Assembly (NCBI GenBank): GCA_022393335.1
Contig: JAJEKB010020567.1
Location: 149,292-213,291 of the forward strand
Length of the DNA: 64,000 nucleotides
Origin: Macrotrachela quadricornifera
Taxonomy: Eukaryota; Rotifera; Eurotatoria; Philodinida; Philodinidae
Direction: 5' to 3'
Both the position numbers and the translations under genes were made by a program. Below the pieces are notes generated by a model. It had not been told where the DNA came from. It did not search any database and saw only the letters and a program-made list of their open reading frames with translations. Shown here one piece after another: positions 24,001 to 32,480 of this stretch; positions within the stretch are counted from its first letter, which is position 1, and every line of letters starts with the position of its first letter.

Positions 24001-24621
24001 TCTAGGAGTCATGAAACTCTTGAAAAGATCAGCAATGTTGTCATTACCATGTGTGTAAAGTTTTTCTACAAGTGACTCAAGTGTAGTATCACCTAGCTGA
24101 ATATTTTCGCTTTTGATCAATTGAACTATTTCTGATTTGAATTTATTATAATTATCGTCATTCGACTTTGATTCTTCAGTCTTGAAGATTTTTTTGAATT
24201 GCTCACCTTCCACAAACTCATGTTTAAAACGTATAAAATCATCTTCCAACATGTTTTCTTCGATTTCTTCTAAGACCTTTGTGTCTTGATTAAATAGTTG
24301 TCGTGCAATGGAGTCAAAATCCAGCTCATTATCTACTTTGTAATGTGTCCACAATAATTTTAATTCTTTTTTAAATTTATCGAAAGAATTGTCATCTTTC
24401 ACCTCTTCTGGCCCACATAACTGTGTTTTCCCAATATCATTTATTTGTGGATAACCTATAAATGTTGCGCAAAATAAAATGCAGTCATTTTCCATAAGTA
24501 GATTTCTTATACATGATAACGCTTCAATCTGTTGGTTACAAAGAAGATACCTGACTTTGTCAAATTCTAAAACTTTCAGCAGAACTTTATATTCCAGCAA
24601 TATACTTTCGGAGTAATTCAT
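18058..24621 (-). CDS. Very large GTPase (VLIG/GVIN-like) with zinc-binding segment and C-terminal YfaP/DUF2135-like domain
   Basis: A single uninterrupted frame of 2187 residues starts at ATG 24621. Residues about 1-450 are helical with no domain I can name. A first P-loop-like motif, GSNLIGKSTLLNKI, lies near residue 490 and the second, GPQSTGKSTLLNMLFG, near 955. The second is followed by a switch-type TKGLYAS and a G3 motif DTEGL. ILRNMMDLN may stand for the RD/TLRD-type G4 of guanylate-binding-like GTPases. Residues about 1120-1870 are rich in coiled-coil sequence. Near 1907 comes CPYCGCKC then HDAHH, a Cys/His cluster as in vertebrate very large inducible GTPases. Residues about 1985-2130 (VTITLVWYDSNDLDLHVSCP, then GLYKVSVDYY) resemble the YfaP/DUF2135 beta-sandwich. 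An intronless giant exon is also usual for vertebrate VLIG genes. Family members act in cytosolic defence; a similar role here is inference. The exact family is less certain than the large-GTPase class. Confidence 0.85.
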   Translation of the reverse strand: MNYSESILLEYKVLLKVLEFDKVRYLLCNQQIEALSCIRNLLMENDCILFCATFIGYPQINDIGKTQLCGPEEVKDDNSFDKFKKELKLLWTHYKVDNELDFDSIARQLFNQDTKVLEEIEENMLEDDFIRFKHEFVEGEQFKKIFKTEESKSNDDNYNKFKSEIVQLIKSENIQLGDTTLESLVEKLYTHGNDNIADLFKSFMTPRKIKQLIVKIQSNNQLNVLWSSNMAVFIKMKRILQKYDSLNSGNSDDIYEIISELYVNVEKGMKLIENKCTRDKCDKIKSDLYNNAEIRSKIFHETTIIQSENINTITNFLPVLLDQTHSINENDQDEKLKSIKRLQMVMLGKISDYSEQLFTEITPFNYNNLEEIIEKEKNTNNNGSLLDIMLPYILNKLKTGIDLNEICELTIFWDETSELYGIDYKTIFACMLERYQRHQLNIVSLIKKLGIALPFAYQWVSENKLIWKICLRAYSHCLSVDCPIVISLGSNLIGKSTLLNKIYCAGFIANKAGIINDGIDVLFSTPEFSCGFTIFDIHGHICKEHDLLEVFFKMMPLQNCWILLHSISADETESIIKTLKLFGINNNQIIIIMRDHKDGANQYVEQLMENRKDQILFIRKIEENSTGFNSNLATLREKLFKLTGIGSNSRKPNDTEIQKENLNIYMEMESRICKQQYVNVCIDIQDEIVKELSISIDKHLASIDANKEKLHEFLFNHVSLNKKIQDERNKRVKLIDKDAGEKQVSLTKIDQKILNFSEKKMRTIPSDLVCQYNELFLEQKFNLIDELDKRVNVWQNPILFPLFQERNKIVLDLEACRTVIADTQTKTNNTEVLNEKLKLKRNLEKQKKQISELIDNKTINRDIFMRELLAIYGDEDFLTYINSSNKTRTLNFNKNFYITAFVEYMTRGNDIEIIDGDNNTFNYDIVSRIFQGLEGKYKLLNEEPPFVVSVIGPQSTGKSTLLNMLFGSNFQTSAGRCTKGLYASIFGTKYPRAKTLLVLDTEGLLSIEKANEEYDKKLTLFSMACSQIMLINLNGEINSAMKKILSISLFVANQLKVFKTRPIIIFILRNMMDLNVIKQREMIDNIKKELKEVSELSKLKLNQVLDFKEEKAFFLMLTAFNRDFVYNKGEELFQKSTTNAKFAKLSQELKEKIFIEADTSDPKFKSLSDWVKQASEIWKTIDLYNNMIMIESIKEINERKELSDIITKIMEIYIEPNSTKTSFRSKLEEILLQQENLMNTSSYVFSNVEQQFDNEMEQCKEKVKQQFDDTVKSKSYTVKLMNEYKDRLLSAITTSKTQALQKYKTLVEKRKIKNKTEAALTELQNRSEIKILEWQKVQENISNEEKDKTKQHIIDDFKKTIRNIKSETVEEMNKNKKTLAQWSHFVMQQIKSAVGTIPVEKIFFSITQLDQKSIDRTASTNIIKLIDDTSVCNWQNLLLEKIPLLIQRKQHYLQTNQNIKLHNFTDPTKNIIYIEKQSNYLTDKWKQVTSWISNRFQREIRTTNKRKKCNTSSNSDNQSLRKYQHISYSGSSFVEKISEAGIDPDAAILVCSMFYEMNEYLQNSIKTEIIRSAEYQITCLKQNILQIEAKIHELNQKFLEEENLEFTCAFGNDLIEWLYEIIVDKMFKDEENTYRKMIEDFEKDINRLFEDLTKRLDAAFGDAENAKDMATKVFNNFKNMILSKTETEYKRKLEHATYLNADKLVELSDKVFYETDERFDKDGIYDYITNMIDYMKKVYSKYFEEKANGLKKTYDQRYLTTYNQQYENLMNKLEQLEKIFTNYSYNTSHSDSHNLNFRKFFKAYMEEDINETLINIYLTKSLKLPYYHSNPGLLEPSKLFHLISISIYSINNPKIFLTTFKDAIESLHTNKKTNGLQFKFSDDIQKEENKIKTENQRKALGCIEQCPYCGCKCTEVTEVHDAHHSDKHRLMAFNGSFEKLQSGKKGFVFDLCNSDNTIRHSRWKESSSSQLSIRDSRLIRERMNAYSVGEGDVTITLVWYDSNDLDLHVSCPCGTDLYFGNPKCSTCAGYLDRDMNVCYHADTCPINKCSSTMPMENVFFRPAKKGLYKVSVDYYSGPKGTAGKSSNFEVRIQTHANTNIQTFTGCVEADTEKKHVKVGDYEHSDISLNFLEHVKKNFQSWSNIRPINDNKWEIVLKKAWFQVAVKMSTFYGYENNTPLQFATLRYE

Positions 24622-25460
24622 GGAATCTCAATCACGTTTATATCGAGTTTCTTCAAATCGCGTGAAACTTTCAGTATTTATAGATCATATTTGGGTATCA
24701 AGATGCTGCATATCAGTTTGTGAAATTTCTTTAATAAGTATATACATATAGACTATATGTCAGGGGTGGCGCGACAGTTTGAACTTTGGGGGGGTGTAAA
24801 AAAATTTTACACGGTATAGTATGTTCAAAATAGTAGCAGATTTTTAAGTTGTCTGTTCGATGTAGTTTTCTGAATATACAATTCAGTTTAATTAATGTTA
24901 TAGCATAAACGACGCACATATTAAAAGAGAAGAGCGATGCGCAGCAAGACGTTCCGGACTAATGAGGATTAGGAGACACCATCACATTTTTTCCAGGCAG
25001 AGTTAGTGCTATTTTCTCGCTATATATGGTTCATCAAATTTTTTCGAATTAAGAACACTATATACAATGAAACAAATTCTATTTTATTTTTCAGTCTTGC
25101 GAGGAAGAAAATCGACTTTCTATCAAATTGGAAAAAATTTCTTGATACTTCTAACGCCGAAGGCGTTCACACTAGCAACGACTGGTAGAAACCATACTTT
25201 TCAGAACGCACAATGAATCAACATTTCCCAGAATCAAGTTTTCGATTCACCGATATTTCCACGAGCAACATTTCCGTGCACAGACGTTTCCACGAAAGAT
25301 GAATTTTTTCCCTGTTCTGTTTATGATAAGTTAATACTTAGTCCAAACTTCCTGAATAATTGTCCTGTCCGCATAGTATTGTAGAATGTAGTGAGTAATC
25401 ATATGAGTGCTTTCAAATTTATCATAGACATCTTAGGAGAAGAAAAAAGTGCAACTATGC

Positions 25461-25737
25461 TCCAGGATAATGATTCAGGTGACCGGTTCCAGTGACTTTC
25501 CGACCAGAACCAGCCAGAAAGCCACTGGCCCATGCTGGAACATCCCGCAAAAAGGTTGGAGTTAGAATCCGAAATTCGGTGTCTCCACGACCATCTGTAC
25601 CTCGGTGCTGGCTGACTGGTTCTCTCCGAAAACGGAGAAAAGCCATTACCATATTCAAAGATCGAGTTCCTACTTCTATGTTCCGATCATATCCTGGGGT
25701 CTTTCGATCGGATCCGATCTACACGCTTCGATCTGGG
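25461..25737. mobile_element. Candidate CCCA-family element, GC-rich
   Basis: The right terminus read inwards is CCCAGATCGAAGCG, close to CCCAGGTCGAAG of the 7981-10336 element. The left terminus TCCAGG is a weaker match. The interior is GC-rich with palindromic CGGATCCGAT and GGTTCCAGTGAC blocks. No matching 2-bp duplication was found, partly because a hAT MITE sits directly against the right end. Confidence 0.4.
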
Positions 25738-25744
25738 TAGTTTA

Positions 25745-25915
25745 CAGTGGCGCTACCAGGAATTTACGAGCAGTGGATAAAAGCTGCTTGAGGCTCAAAA
25801 TTTCAGTGGGTATAGCGTCTTTTTTAAAAGGTTCTGCTGGGAAAAAACGATCTTCAAAAGTTTTGAATGGGCAATTGCTCATTTACCCCTTCCCCCCCCC
25901 CTGGTTGCGCTACTG
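25745..25915. mobile_element. hAT MITE with GTAGTTTA target duplication
   Basis: Termini CAGTGGCGCTACCAGG (left) and CAGTAGCGCAACCAGG (right, read inwards) are inverted repeats. The 8-bp GTAGTTTA is found at 25737-25744 and 25916-25923. The 171-bp size and lack of coding mark a non-autonomous hAT element. Confidence 0.8.
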
Positions 25916-26855
25916 GTAGTTTAGAATCTTGTGGTTGGTAACATAGAAACAGAAACTCAACGCAAAGAACATGAAAAAAATAAACAATCGAATAAAAAAA
26001 TCTTGCAAACGATTTTAATGTTGTTTCCCGTGAAGACTCTTAAAATAGATTGATCAACGCTTAGTTCTTCAATATTTGCTTTACCACTTATCAAATACAA
26101 CTCGTTATGTATCTGTCCTAATTGCTTTACTTCCATAATTTTGTTTTTCGCAAACAGTTTCTCATAAACAATTGTTTCGAAAGTTTTAACTAAGTATTAA
26201 CTTATCGTAAATAGAACAGAGGAAAAAATCATCTTGCGCAGAAATGTCGGTGCGCGTAAGTGTCGTGTCCGAAGTCTCAGCGCGGAAATGTCATGCGCGG
26301 AAGTGTCGTGCCACTCAGTTTTCAGTGTGTAAAAACTGATTACACTTGTACAACTGATATCATTTCGCGAAACGGAAATTTTGTCTGGGTTGATCAGAAA
26401 TTCTGTTGTCCTGAGTCATTTCTTTCCAACAACCAAAGCATTATCGAATGGAAGTTATGAAATTTCTTAATACTTTTGTCGCCGGAGGCAGACCCTCTCG
26501 TCACAACTGTTCAATAACGAAGACTTTAAGACGTAAAAAAACATTGTAACATGTCTCTCAAACGAAAGATTAGACATTTTTTAGATTGACTGTGATTGTA
26601 TAATGGCTACTTTTTCGCGAAGCAAAAAATTTTTGCTTTTACTCTATAACTTGTTCGAGAAAAATACAGTTTGATTCTGTATTTTCGGAAAAAAGTTAGC
26701 AAAACTTCTACTGCATGCTTGTTTTCGACCTTTTAATTGGCAACAGTAACAAAAATTTCAAATATTGGGGGGGTGTTACACCCCCGACACCCCCCCGGTC
26801 GCGCCACCCCTGCATATAGATCATTACATTAGAGGTCTTCAAAGGATTAATGGCT

Positions 26856-28570
26856 AAAATCTGATTTTTTAGAAAATCACGTTTTTAGAAGAACTATCCA
26901 ATTCAATGTATAAAGTACCATCTATCTTATATATTCTGAAAGCTGATGAGTTAAGCTACATTTTGACTATAGTGCATTGAGGTTCTTCTAAACTTTTAGT
27001 TATATTTCCATAAGCCGGATTCCGATCCGGATTTCGTCGGAAACAAGATGAAATCCGACCAGATTTGATCGGATTTCATTATGATTCTATTACATTTCGA
27101 CGAAATCCGGGCCGGAATTCGGTTGATGGGAATGCGACAAAAACCATGTTGGATCCGGTCGGTTTTTCATGAAAGATGTCGCATTCTGATGAAATCCGAC
27201 GCGGATCCGATCGAAAACGATCGGATCTACAGGTCGGATTGAATGTCCTGGGTTGTGTTTTGGTACATTCTACCCACTAGCTATATTTTAGTGTATGCTT
27301 TTGTAATGAAAAAAGGTACGCAAAAAGTGTATTCCCAAACAGAGCCATACATACGATTTTGTAGAGAATTAATTGCTCTACAAAATGCACTAGGCGAGAG
27401 CTCTCGCTTTTTTGAATAAAAAAAAATCAATAAACAGTGATTTTTTTTGCATTTCTAGGATGAGAGAGCATCCATCAGGAGCACCTTCTTAATTAAAAGT
27501 CATTTGTTCATTCACAATAATATAGCACAGTTTGTAGGGCTTTTAATTCTGAACATTTTGATAGACAAATATTGCCAATTATCTTTTGTTTTGATAGAGA
27601 TATGTTCAAAATACTTTTGATGCTAGAAAAACAGTACTTTTTCTATACGATTGTTTTTGAAACTGTGTTGAGAAATGGTTTTTCCTTGTTTTCTTCGCTT
27701 AATCAAGGTCCAAACTGCAATTCAAGACCATATTTAGAATCCTCACGAAAAGGCGCATCAAACCATACCAGGCTTGATTTGACTCTATGCTAAAAAGGAA
27801 ACGAGTAACAAGGGACTACGAAAAACAATACGTTAGAGGTCGTGACGAAAACCCACTATCGATACAATTAGTAATAGATTTTATAGGAAATGAATATAAT
27901 TTTAGTGTAGTTTGATGCGCCTTTTCGTGAGGATTCTAAATATGGTCTTGAATTGCAGTTTGGACCTTGATTAAGCGAAGAAAACAAGGAAAAACCATTT
28001 CTCAACACAGTTTCAAAAACAATCGTATAGAAAAAGTACTGTTTTTCTAGCATCAAAAGTATTTTGAACATATCTCTATCAAAACAAAAGATAATTGGCA
28101 ATATTTGTCTATCAAAATGTTCAGAATTAAAAGCCCTACAAACTGTGCTATATTATTGTGAATGAACAAATGACTTTTAATTAAGAAGGTGCTCCTGATG
28201 GATGCTCTCTCATCCTAGAAATGCAAAAAAAATCACTGTTTATTGATTTTTTTTTTATTCAAAAAAGCGAGAGCTCTCGTCTAGTGCATTTTGTAGAGCA
28301 ATTAATTCTCTACAAAATCGTATGTATGGCTCTGTTTGGGAATACACTTTTTGCGTAACTTTTTTCATTACAAAAGCATACACTAAAATATAGCTAGTGG
28401 GTAGAATGCACCAAAATACAATATGACTAAAAGTTTAGGAAAACCTCAACGTAGTATAGTCAAAATGTAGCTTAACTCATCAACGTTCAGAATATATATG
28501 ATGACTGATACCTTATTGGTATAGGTGAAAAATCTTCTAATAACAAGAATTTCTAAAATTCAGATTTTTC
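26856..28570. repeat. Long inverted repeat (hairpin-forming), left arm carrying an inserted element
   Basis: The left arm (26856-27772) and right arm (about 27906-28570) are reverse complements. The inner 490 bp appear about 97% identical; the outer parts are more diverged. Spacer about 130 bp. The arms carry an identical open frame (27572-27793 plus, 27868-28101 minus; MPIIFCFDRDMFKILL...) that simply mirrors the palindrome; no domain is seen. The left arm alone contains the 27007-27252 element, which therefore inserted after the arms formed. Confidence 0.8.
27007..27252. mobile_element. CCCA-family element inside one arm of the inverted repeat, TT target duplication
   Basis: The right terminus read inwards is CCCAGGACATTCAATCCGAC and the left is TCCATAAGCCGGATTCCG. 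TT flanks both ends (27005-27006, 27253-27254). The undisturbed right arm gives the empty site, which has one TT. The interior consists of CGGATCCG, GATCCGAT and GAAATCCG words forming nested palindromes. Confidence 0.65.
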
Positions 28571-29287
28571 GTATATTACCTAGAAATACGCATAAAAATG
28601 GGGATCGCTGTATATGGACCGCTTAGAGAAATTTATAAAGCTAACTTTCAATATTTTAATATCTTAATATGATCTACAAATTCTGAAAGTTTCATTTGAT
28701 TTGGAGAAAGTTGTGTATAAAGTGATTGAGTTCCCATGGATTATCCCTTTTGAGTATATCTTGAAAATGCATAAACTCATTGATATCTATCTTCTTTTCT
28801 AAAAGATAAACAATATCTACTGAAAAAGATATGTTCGAATGCTTGTTATCTAATACCATATTAATTTTTAAGATGACTGAAACCACAGAACATTTGGAAA
28901 TATATCTGATATTCAGGCAGCACAATCGAGAAACACTTTTGTGATTTTAAAGAAGGTGATCTTGCACATTTCGAAACGACGAGATATTTTCCAACAACCA
29001 TCATACAATGTCCTACACTCGTACTATGTCTCCTATACACTGCATTCATTATAATTTTATTCTACATTAGTGCCGGTAGTTCGAAGAACGACTAATAGAA
29101 GAGAGCAAGATGGAGTAGACAGAGAATTAAATATTTTTTGTATCCACAGTGGTTTCCTGTCGACTGGTTGATATCTCATTCGTTTCTATAGGCAATCCCT
29201 AATCCTCGAAATACAATAAATGAAAGAATCCAATGCTAATAGAATCCAAAAAAAAAACAAAAATCGAAACACCAAAAAAAAGTAAAG
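28571..29287 (-). other. Spacer with possible decayed coding pieces
   Basis: Minus-strand frames at 28861-29049 (GHCMMVVGKYLVVSKCARSP) and 28692-28925 (ILKINMVLDNKHSNISFSVD) have a protein-like composition and could be parts of one broken gene. No family was recognised and no splice pair is convincing. Confidence 0.3.
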
Positions 29288-30062
29288 AGGGTAAAATTTC
29301 GATGCTAAAATTCATATAAAACTTTACCCCTTATTTCTGAGAACGTATGAGGGTAGTGGGGGTAAAATTTTCAATGCTAAAATGTATATTAAATTTTACT
29401 TCCATATTTTTGGGGGACTAAAAAGGTAATAGCAATAAATTTTTCAGCTTTGAAGTTGCTCAGCATTTGTCTTAATCAAACTCGAATATAACTGAGAAAT
29501 GCAGTACCAACAGAAACTTCAAATGCGTGAACGTGGCACGGGCCAGAATGAGGGTGCCACGAAGACGGATTGGCACGGCCTTCTATGAGTGTGTCACGAG
29601 GGTGAAGGGAGCTCTACATGACACTTCCAGGAAGGATCAGAGGCGCGACCTGGGTAGTGTTTTTGCAAAATGCTATGGTAAATCTCTATATTGGATTGCG
29701 AGGAATCGATCAGTTGAAGGGTCGAATATTGCAGAATGTGATTAATTGAGTAGTTGAACAGTTGATGGCTAACTAGGTCAGTTGAATTAATAGCTGTATA
29801 GTGAGTTTCAACTCCATTGTTTAACAATAATAGAATTTTACTGCCATTGCTTCACGGAAATATGACAGTGAAATTTTGTATACATTCGAGCATCGAAAAT
29901 TGAATCTCTGTAAATTCCCATACCTTCCCAGAAATATGGGCGTAAAATTTTATATGAATTTTAGCATAGAGAATTTTACCCTCATACCTTCTCAGAAATA
30001 TGGGGGTAAAATTTTATATAGATTTTAGCATTGGAAATTTTACCCCCCCCCCTCCCCACTAC
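29288..30062. repeat. Complex inverted repeat of GGGTAAAATTT-type units
   Basis: The left zone (29288-29415) and right zone (about 29930-30062) each contain two palindromic units of the form GGGGTAAAATTT..ATGCTAAAAT..ATATAAAATTTTACCCC. The two zones pair in inverted orientation. The centre contains a GC-rich patch (29527-29657) ending CCTGGG, possibly a further CCCA-family end. No gene. Confidence 0.55.
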
Positions 30063-30222
30063 ATTTTGTCTGTTCAAATTTTTTTGTTTTTTGTAGATGC
30101 TATAAGCACTGAAATTCCGTATTAACTCAATTTGACCGAGGTTCTACAGCAGCTGACACAACACAAAATATGAATATTTCTTATGGTGAGAAAATCGATG
30201 ACAAATCTACTTATCGTCGCTG

Positions 30223-30491
30223 CCCAGGCAGTAAAAATTAATAAAAAAACGCGTTTAAACGCGTTGAAATGTGCGCTTTTCAGGTTTTGTAACGCGTTTT
30301 TGAGCAAAAACGCTGTTAAAACGCTTGCGCAACGCGTATAAACGCGATATTTTGTCTCCTCAACGGAAAAAACGCGTTTATACGGCGTTAGAATGTGCGC
30401 TGTTAACGTTTTTCAAAGCGTTTTCAAGCAGAAAAAAACGTTAAAATAACGCCATATAAACGCGTTTTTTTACTAATTTTTACTGCCTGGG
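30223..30491. mobile_element. CCCA...TGGG element (269 bp) inserted in mariner transposase, TG target duplication
   Basis: Perfect inverted ends CCCAGGCAGTAAAAATTA (left) and TAATTTTTACTGCCTGGG-like (right, one mismatch) are flanked by TG at 30221-30222 and 30492-30493. Removing the element plus one TG restores the conserved RRWF reading of the mariner frame. The interior is made of iterated AACGCGTTT, CGCGTTTAAACGCG and ATGTGCGC words. Confidence 0.8.
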
Positions 30492-30772
30492 TGGTTTTCC
30501 AGATTTGGTTTCAGAGATACCAATTAAACAGATAAACATCGATCTGAACGATTTGTAGAATTTGATGATGAGGTGTTGCAAACACTGATTGACGCCAGTT
30601 CACGTCAAACAACACGAGAATTAGGCGAACAACTCGAATGTTTCCACACGACAGTCGAGCGTTACGTTCATGCTTTTGGAGTAATCCATAAGTACAGGCG
30701 AGGTTTCACATCTACTGTCCATAGACAATCTGACTCAACAAGCATCGATATATGTGTCTTTACTTTCTCAAA

Positions 30773-30896
30773 CAGTATCCGACATGAGTCACTCTTTTTG
30801 TGACCCGACCCGACTCAAGGTCAGGAAAATTCGATCTGACCCGATTAGATCCGAGCATATCCTAACCCGACCCGAACTTATCTGAGTCGGGCACTG
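30773..30896. mobile_element. Tiny hAT-like element rich in ACCCGACCCGA words
   Basis: The right end read inwards is CAGTGCCCGACTCAGA and the left end is CAGTATCCGACATGAG. CCGACCCGA or its complement recurs through the 124 bp. It interrupts the mariner coding sequence. The 8-bp duplication is imprecise (TTCTCAAA versus CTTCCAAC). Confidence 0.5.
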
Positions 30897-31490
30897 CTTC
30901 CAACCGAAGCGTGAGGCACTTCTGGAGCGAAATATTTCTGGCGATAAAAGAAAGATTTGTTACGACAACATTCGTCTCAGAAAACAATGACTTCATCTTG
31001 ACCAAAAGGCATTACGAAATGTAAAAACAAACTTGCATCCAAACAAGATAATGTTGTGCATTGAGTGGGACACGAAGGGTGTGATCTGTTTTGATCTTTT
31101 GAATACCAATCAAGCGACGATCACTGAAATCTATTCTCAACAGTTATAATGACTATAAAAAGTTATATTTAAATAGTGACCGGACTTAGCAAATCCAAAA
31201 GACGTCATTTTTCTCCATGATAATGCTCGATCACATGTAGGAAAGCTGATTCATCAAACAGTTTGAATGGTAAGTACTTTCACATAAGCCATGGTCAACG
31301 GATCTTGCACTATCAGACTATCATCTGCTTTTCCCTCCTCGAAAGTATCCGTGCGACAAATATTATAAAGACTTTTAAAAGCTGAATTTGGATCTCACTG
31401 CGTTGTTCGAATCAAAACCAACTGACTTCTACAGGCTTACGAGGGAACATCACCAACTGTTCAAGCGCTTTTTAATTCAAACTTGATCCA

Positions 31491-32233
31491 TAAGATAGAC
31501 CCCAATGAGGTATGAAAAACCTCAAAAGATTGAGTGCCCTTAGGCCTTCTGTCCGGAGTTATGGGAATTTTACTGAAATTTTAGCCTATGCCATGGGATA
31601 TACCGAAAAATTGAATGACATTATTTTGACCTGAGATTTTGTCCAGGAAGAGGTCTATTGGTTAGTAGACTGTCCTGAAAATTTCAGCTCAAAAGAATGT
31701 TTCCTTCTCGAGANNNNNNNNNNTTTTTTTTGTAACATCTCAATATATTGCTGTTGCTGCAATGATTTATACAGTTAACAGCATAAAAGCTATTCAAGAA
31801 TAGCTTTATCCAAATGTTGATTTAAATAGATTTTACACATTCTACGGAATATATTCTAATTATCGATTAAACAAACAAATCCTCTAATTCTTATTAATTT
31901 TTGCGAGAAAAATAAGCTAATGGATTTACATTGATGGAGTAGACTATCTGCTATTTAAAATAAAATAAGCTTTAACTTAATATTGTAAGTCTTTGGACTT
32001 TAGAATTTAATTTGAAATTGTTTTGTCTATTATGCAGATTATGAAAATCAGTTGAACTCGATCATGGTATTATGCAGATTAAAACTCATCGATCTACTCT
32101 CACCATTATTTTCGAGCAATCGATCAATATGTGACGCTCTGATAAAATTTCTACTAGAAAAATCAGTTGGCTTTCTTAATTTAGATGATACTAAGGATCG
32201 GAATTTAAAAAGCTTGATCTCGTACGTCTTGAG
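31491..32233. other. Spacer containing an assembly gap
   Basis: Ten N at 31714-31723 mark a gap, so adjacency across this point depends on scaffolding. A plus-strand frame at 32052-32225 (LIDLLSPLFSSNRSICDALI and onward) looks protein-like and stops where the hAT MITE at 32234 begins. It may be a truncated exon, but no family is recognised. Confidence 0.5.
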
Positions 32234-32301
32234 TAGAGATGTCTATCGCGGCGGTGGCGGTGGCGGCAGCGGTTGATTCTCAACCGCGATGGATATCTCT
32301 G
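32234..32301. mobile_element. Minimal hAT MITE (68 bp)
   Basis: Ends TAGAGATGTCTATCGCGG and, read inwards from the right, CAGAGATATCCATCGCGG match those of the 33896-34324 element. The flanks GTCTTGAG and GTCTAGCG agree at 6 of 8 positions. The centre is only GGCGGTGGC repeats. Confidence 0.6.
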
Positions 32302-32480
32302 GTCTAGCGTTAGTTTCAGATCGGATTTGTATTATCCCGTAGAATTAAAATCTTCAGAGTTTTCTTCTTGATAGAACATTTAAATCTTCTTATTTAAAAT
32401 ACATGTTTCTTTGTTTAATCTGATATAAATTCTTAAAAAAAAAAATTTATATTTTCTAAAGACATTTTATTTTTAAATAT

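Larger units (their letters stand above)
24761..26812. mobile_element. hAT-like non-autonomous element with long inverted ends, host to nested elements
   Basis: Both ends read inwards CAGGGGTGGCGCGAC, a hAT-style terminus. Farther in, AAGTTAATACTTAG with its flanks (about 25262-25345) pairs with CTAAGTATTAACTT (about 26170-26250), so inverted similarity reaches several hundred bases in. Subterminal zones repeat CGTGGAAAYGTC-like words. No transposase is visible. A clean 8-bp duplication is not evident (CTATATGT versus CATATAGA). Smaller elements at 25461-25737 and 25745-25915 are nested in the middle. Confidence 0.55.
30075..31490 (+). pseudogene. Mariner transposase, broken by two inserted elements
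   Basis: Plus-strand reading gives LTQFDRGSTAADTTQNMNIS, then KIDDKSTYRR up to the element at 30223-30491. It resumes WFSRFGFRDTN, FVEFDDEVLQTLIDASSRQT and TTRELGEQLECFHTTVERYV, the canonical mariner helix-turn-helix and linker. After the small hAT element (30773-30896) it continues FQPKREALLERNISGDKRK, EWDTKGVICFDLL and FLHDNARSHVGKL, the last holding the second catalytic Asp. Stops and frameshifts abound. Start and end are approximate and terminal repeats were not found. Confidence 0.75.

Noticed and set aside
27572..28101. Two nearly identical convergent frames suggesting a duplicated gene
   Set aside because: They mirror the inverted repeat; no domain and no codon signal beyond the palindrome.
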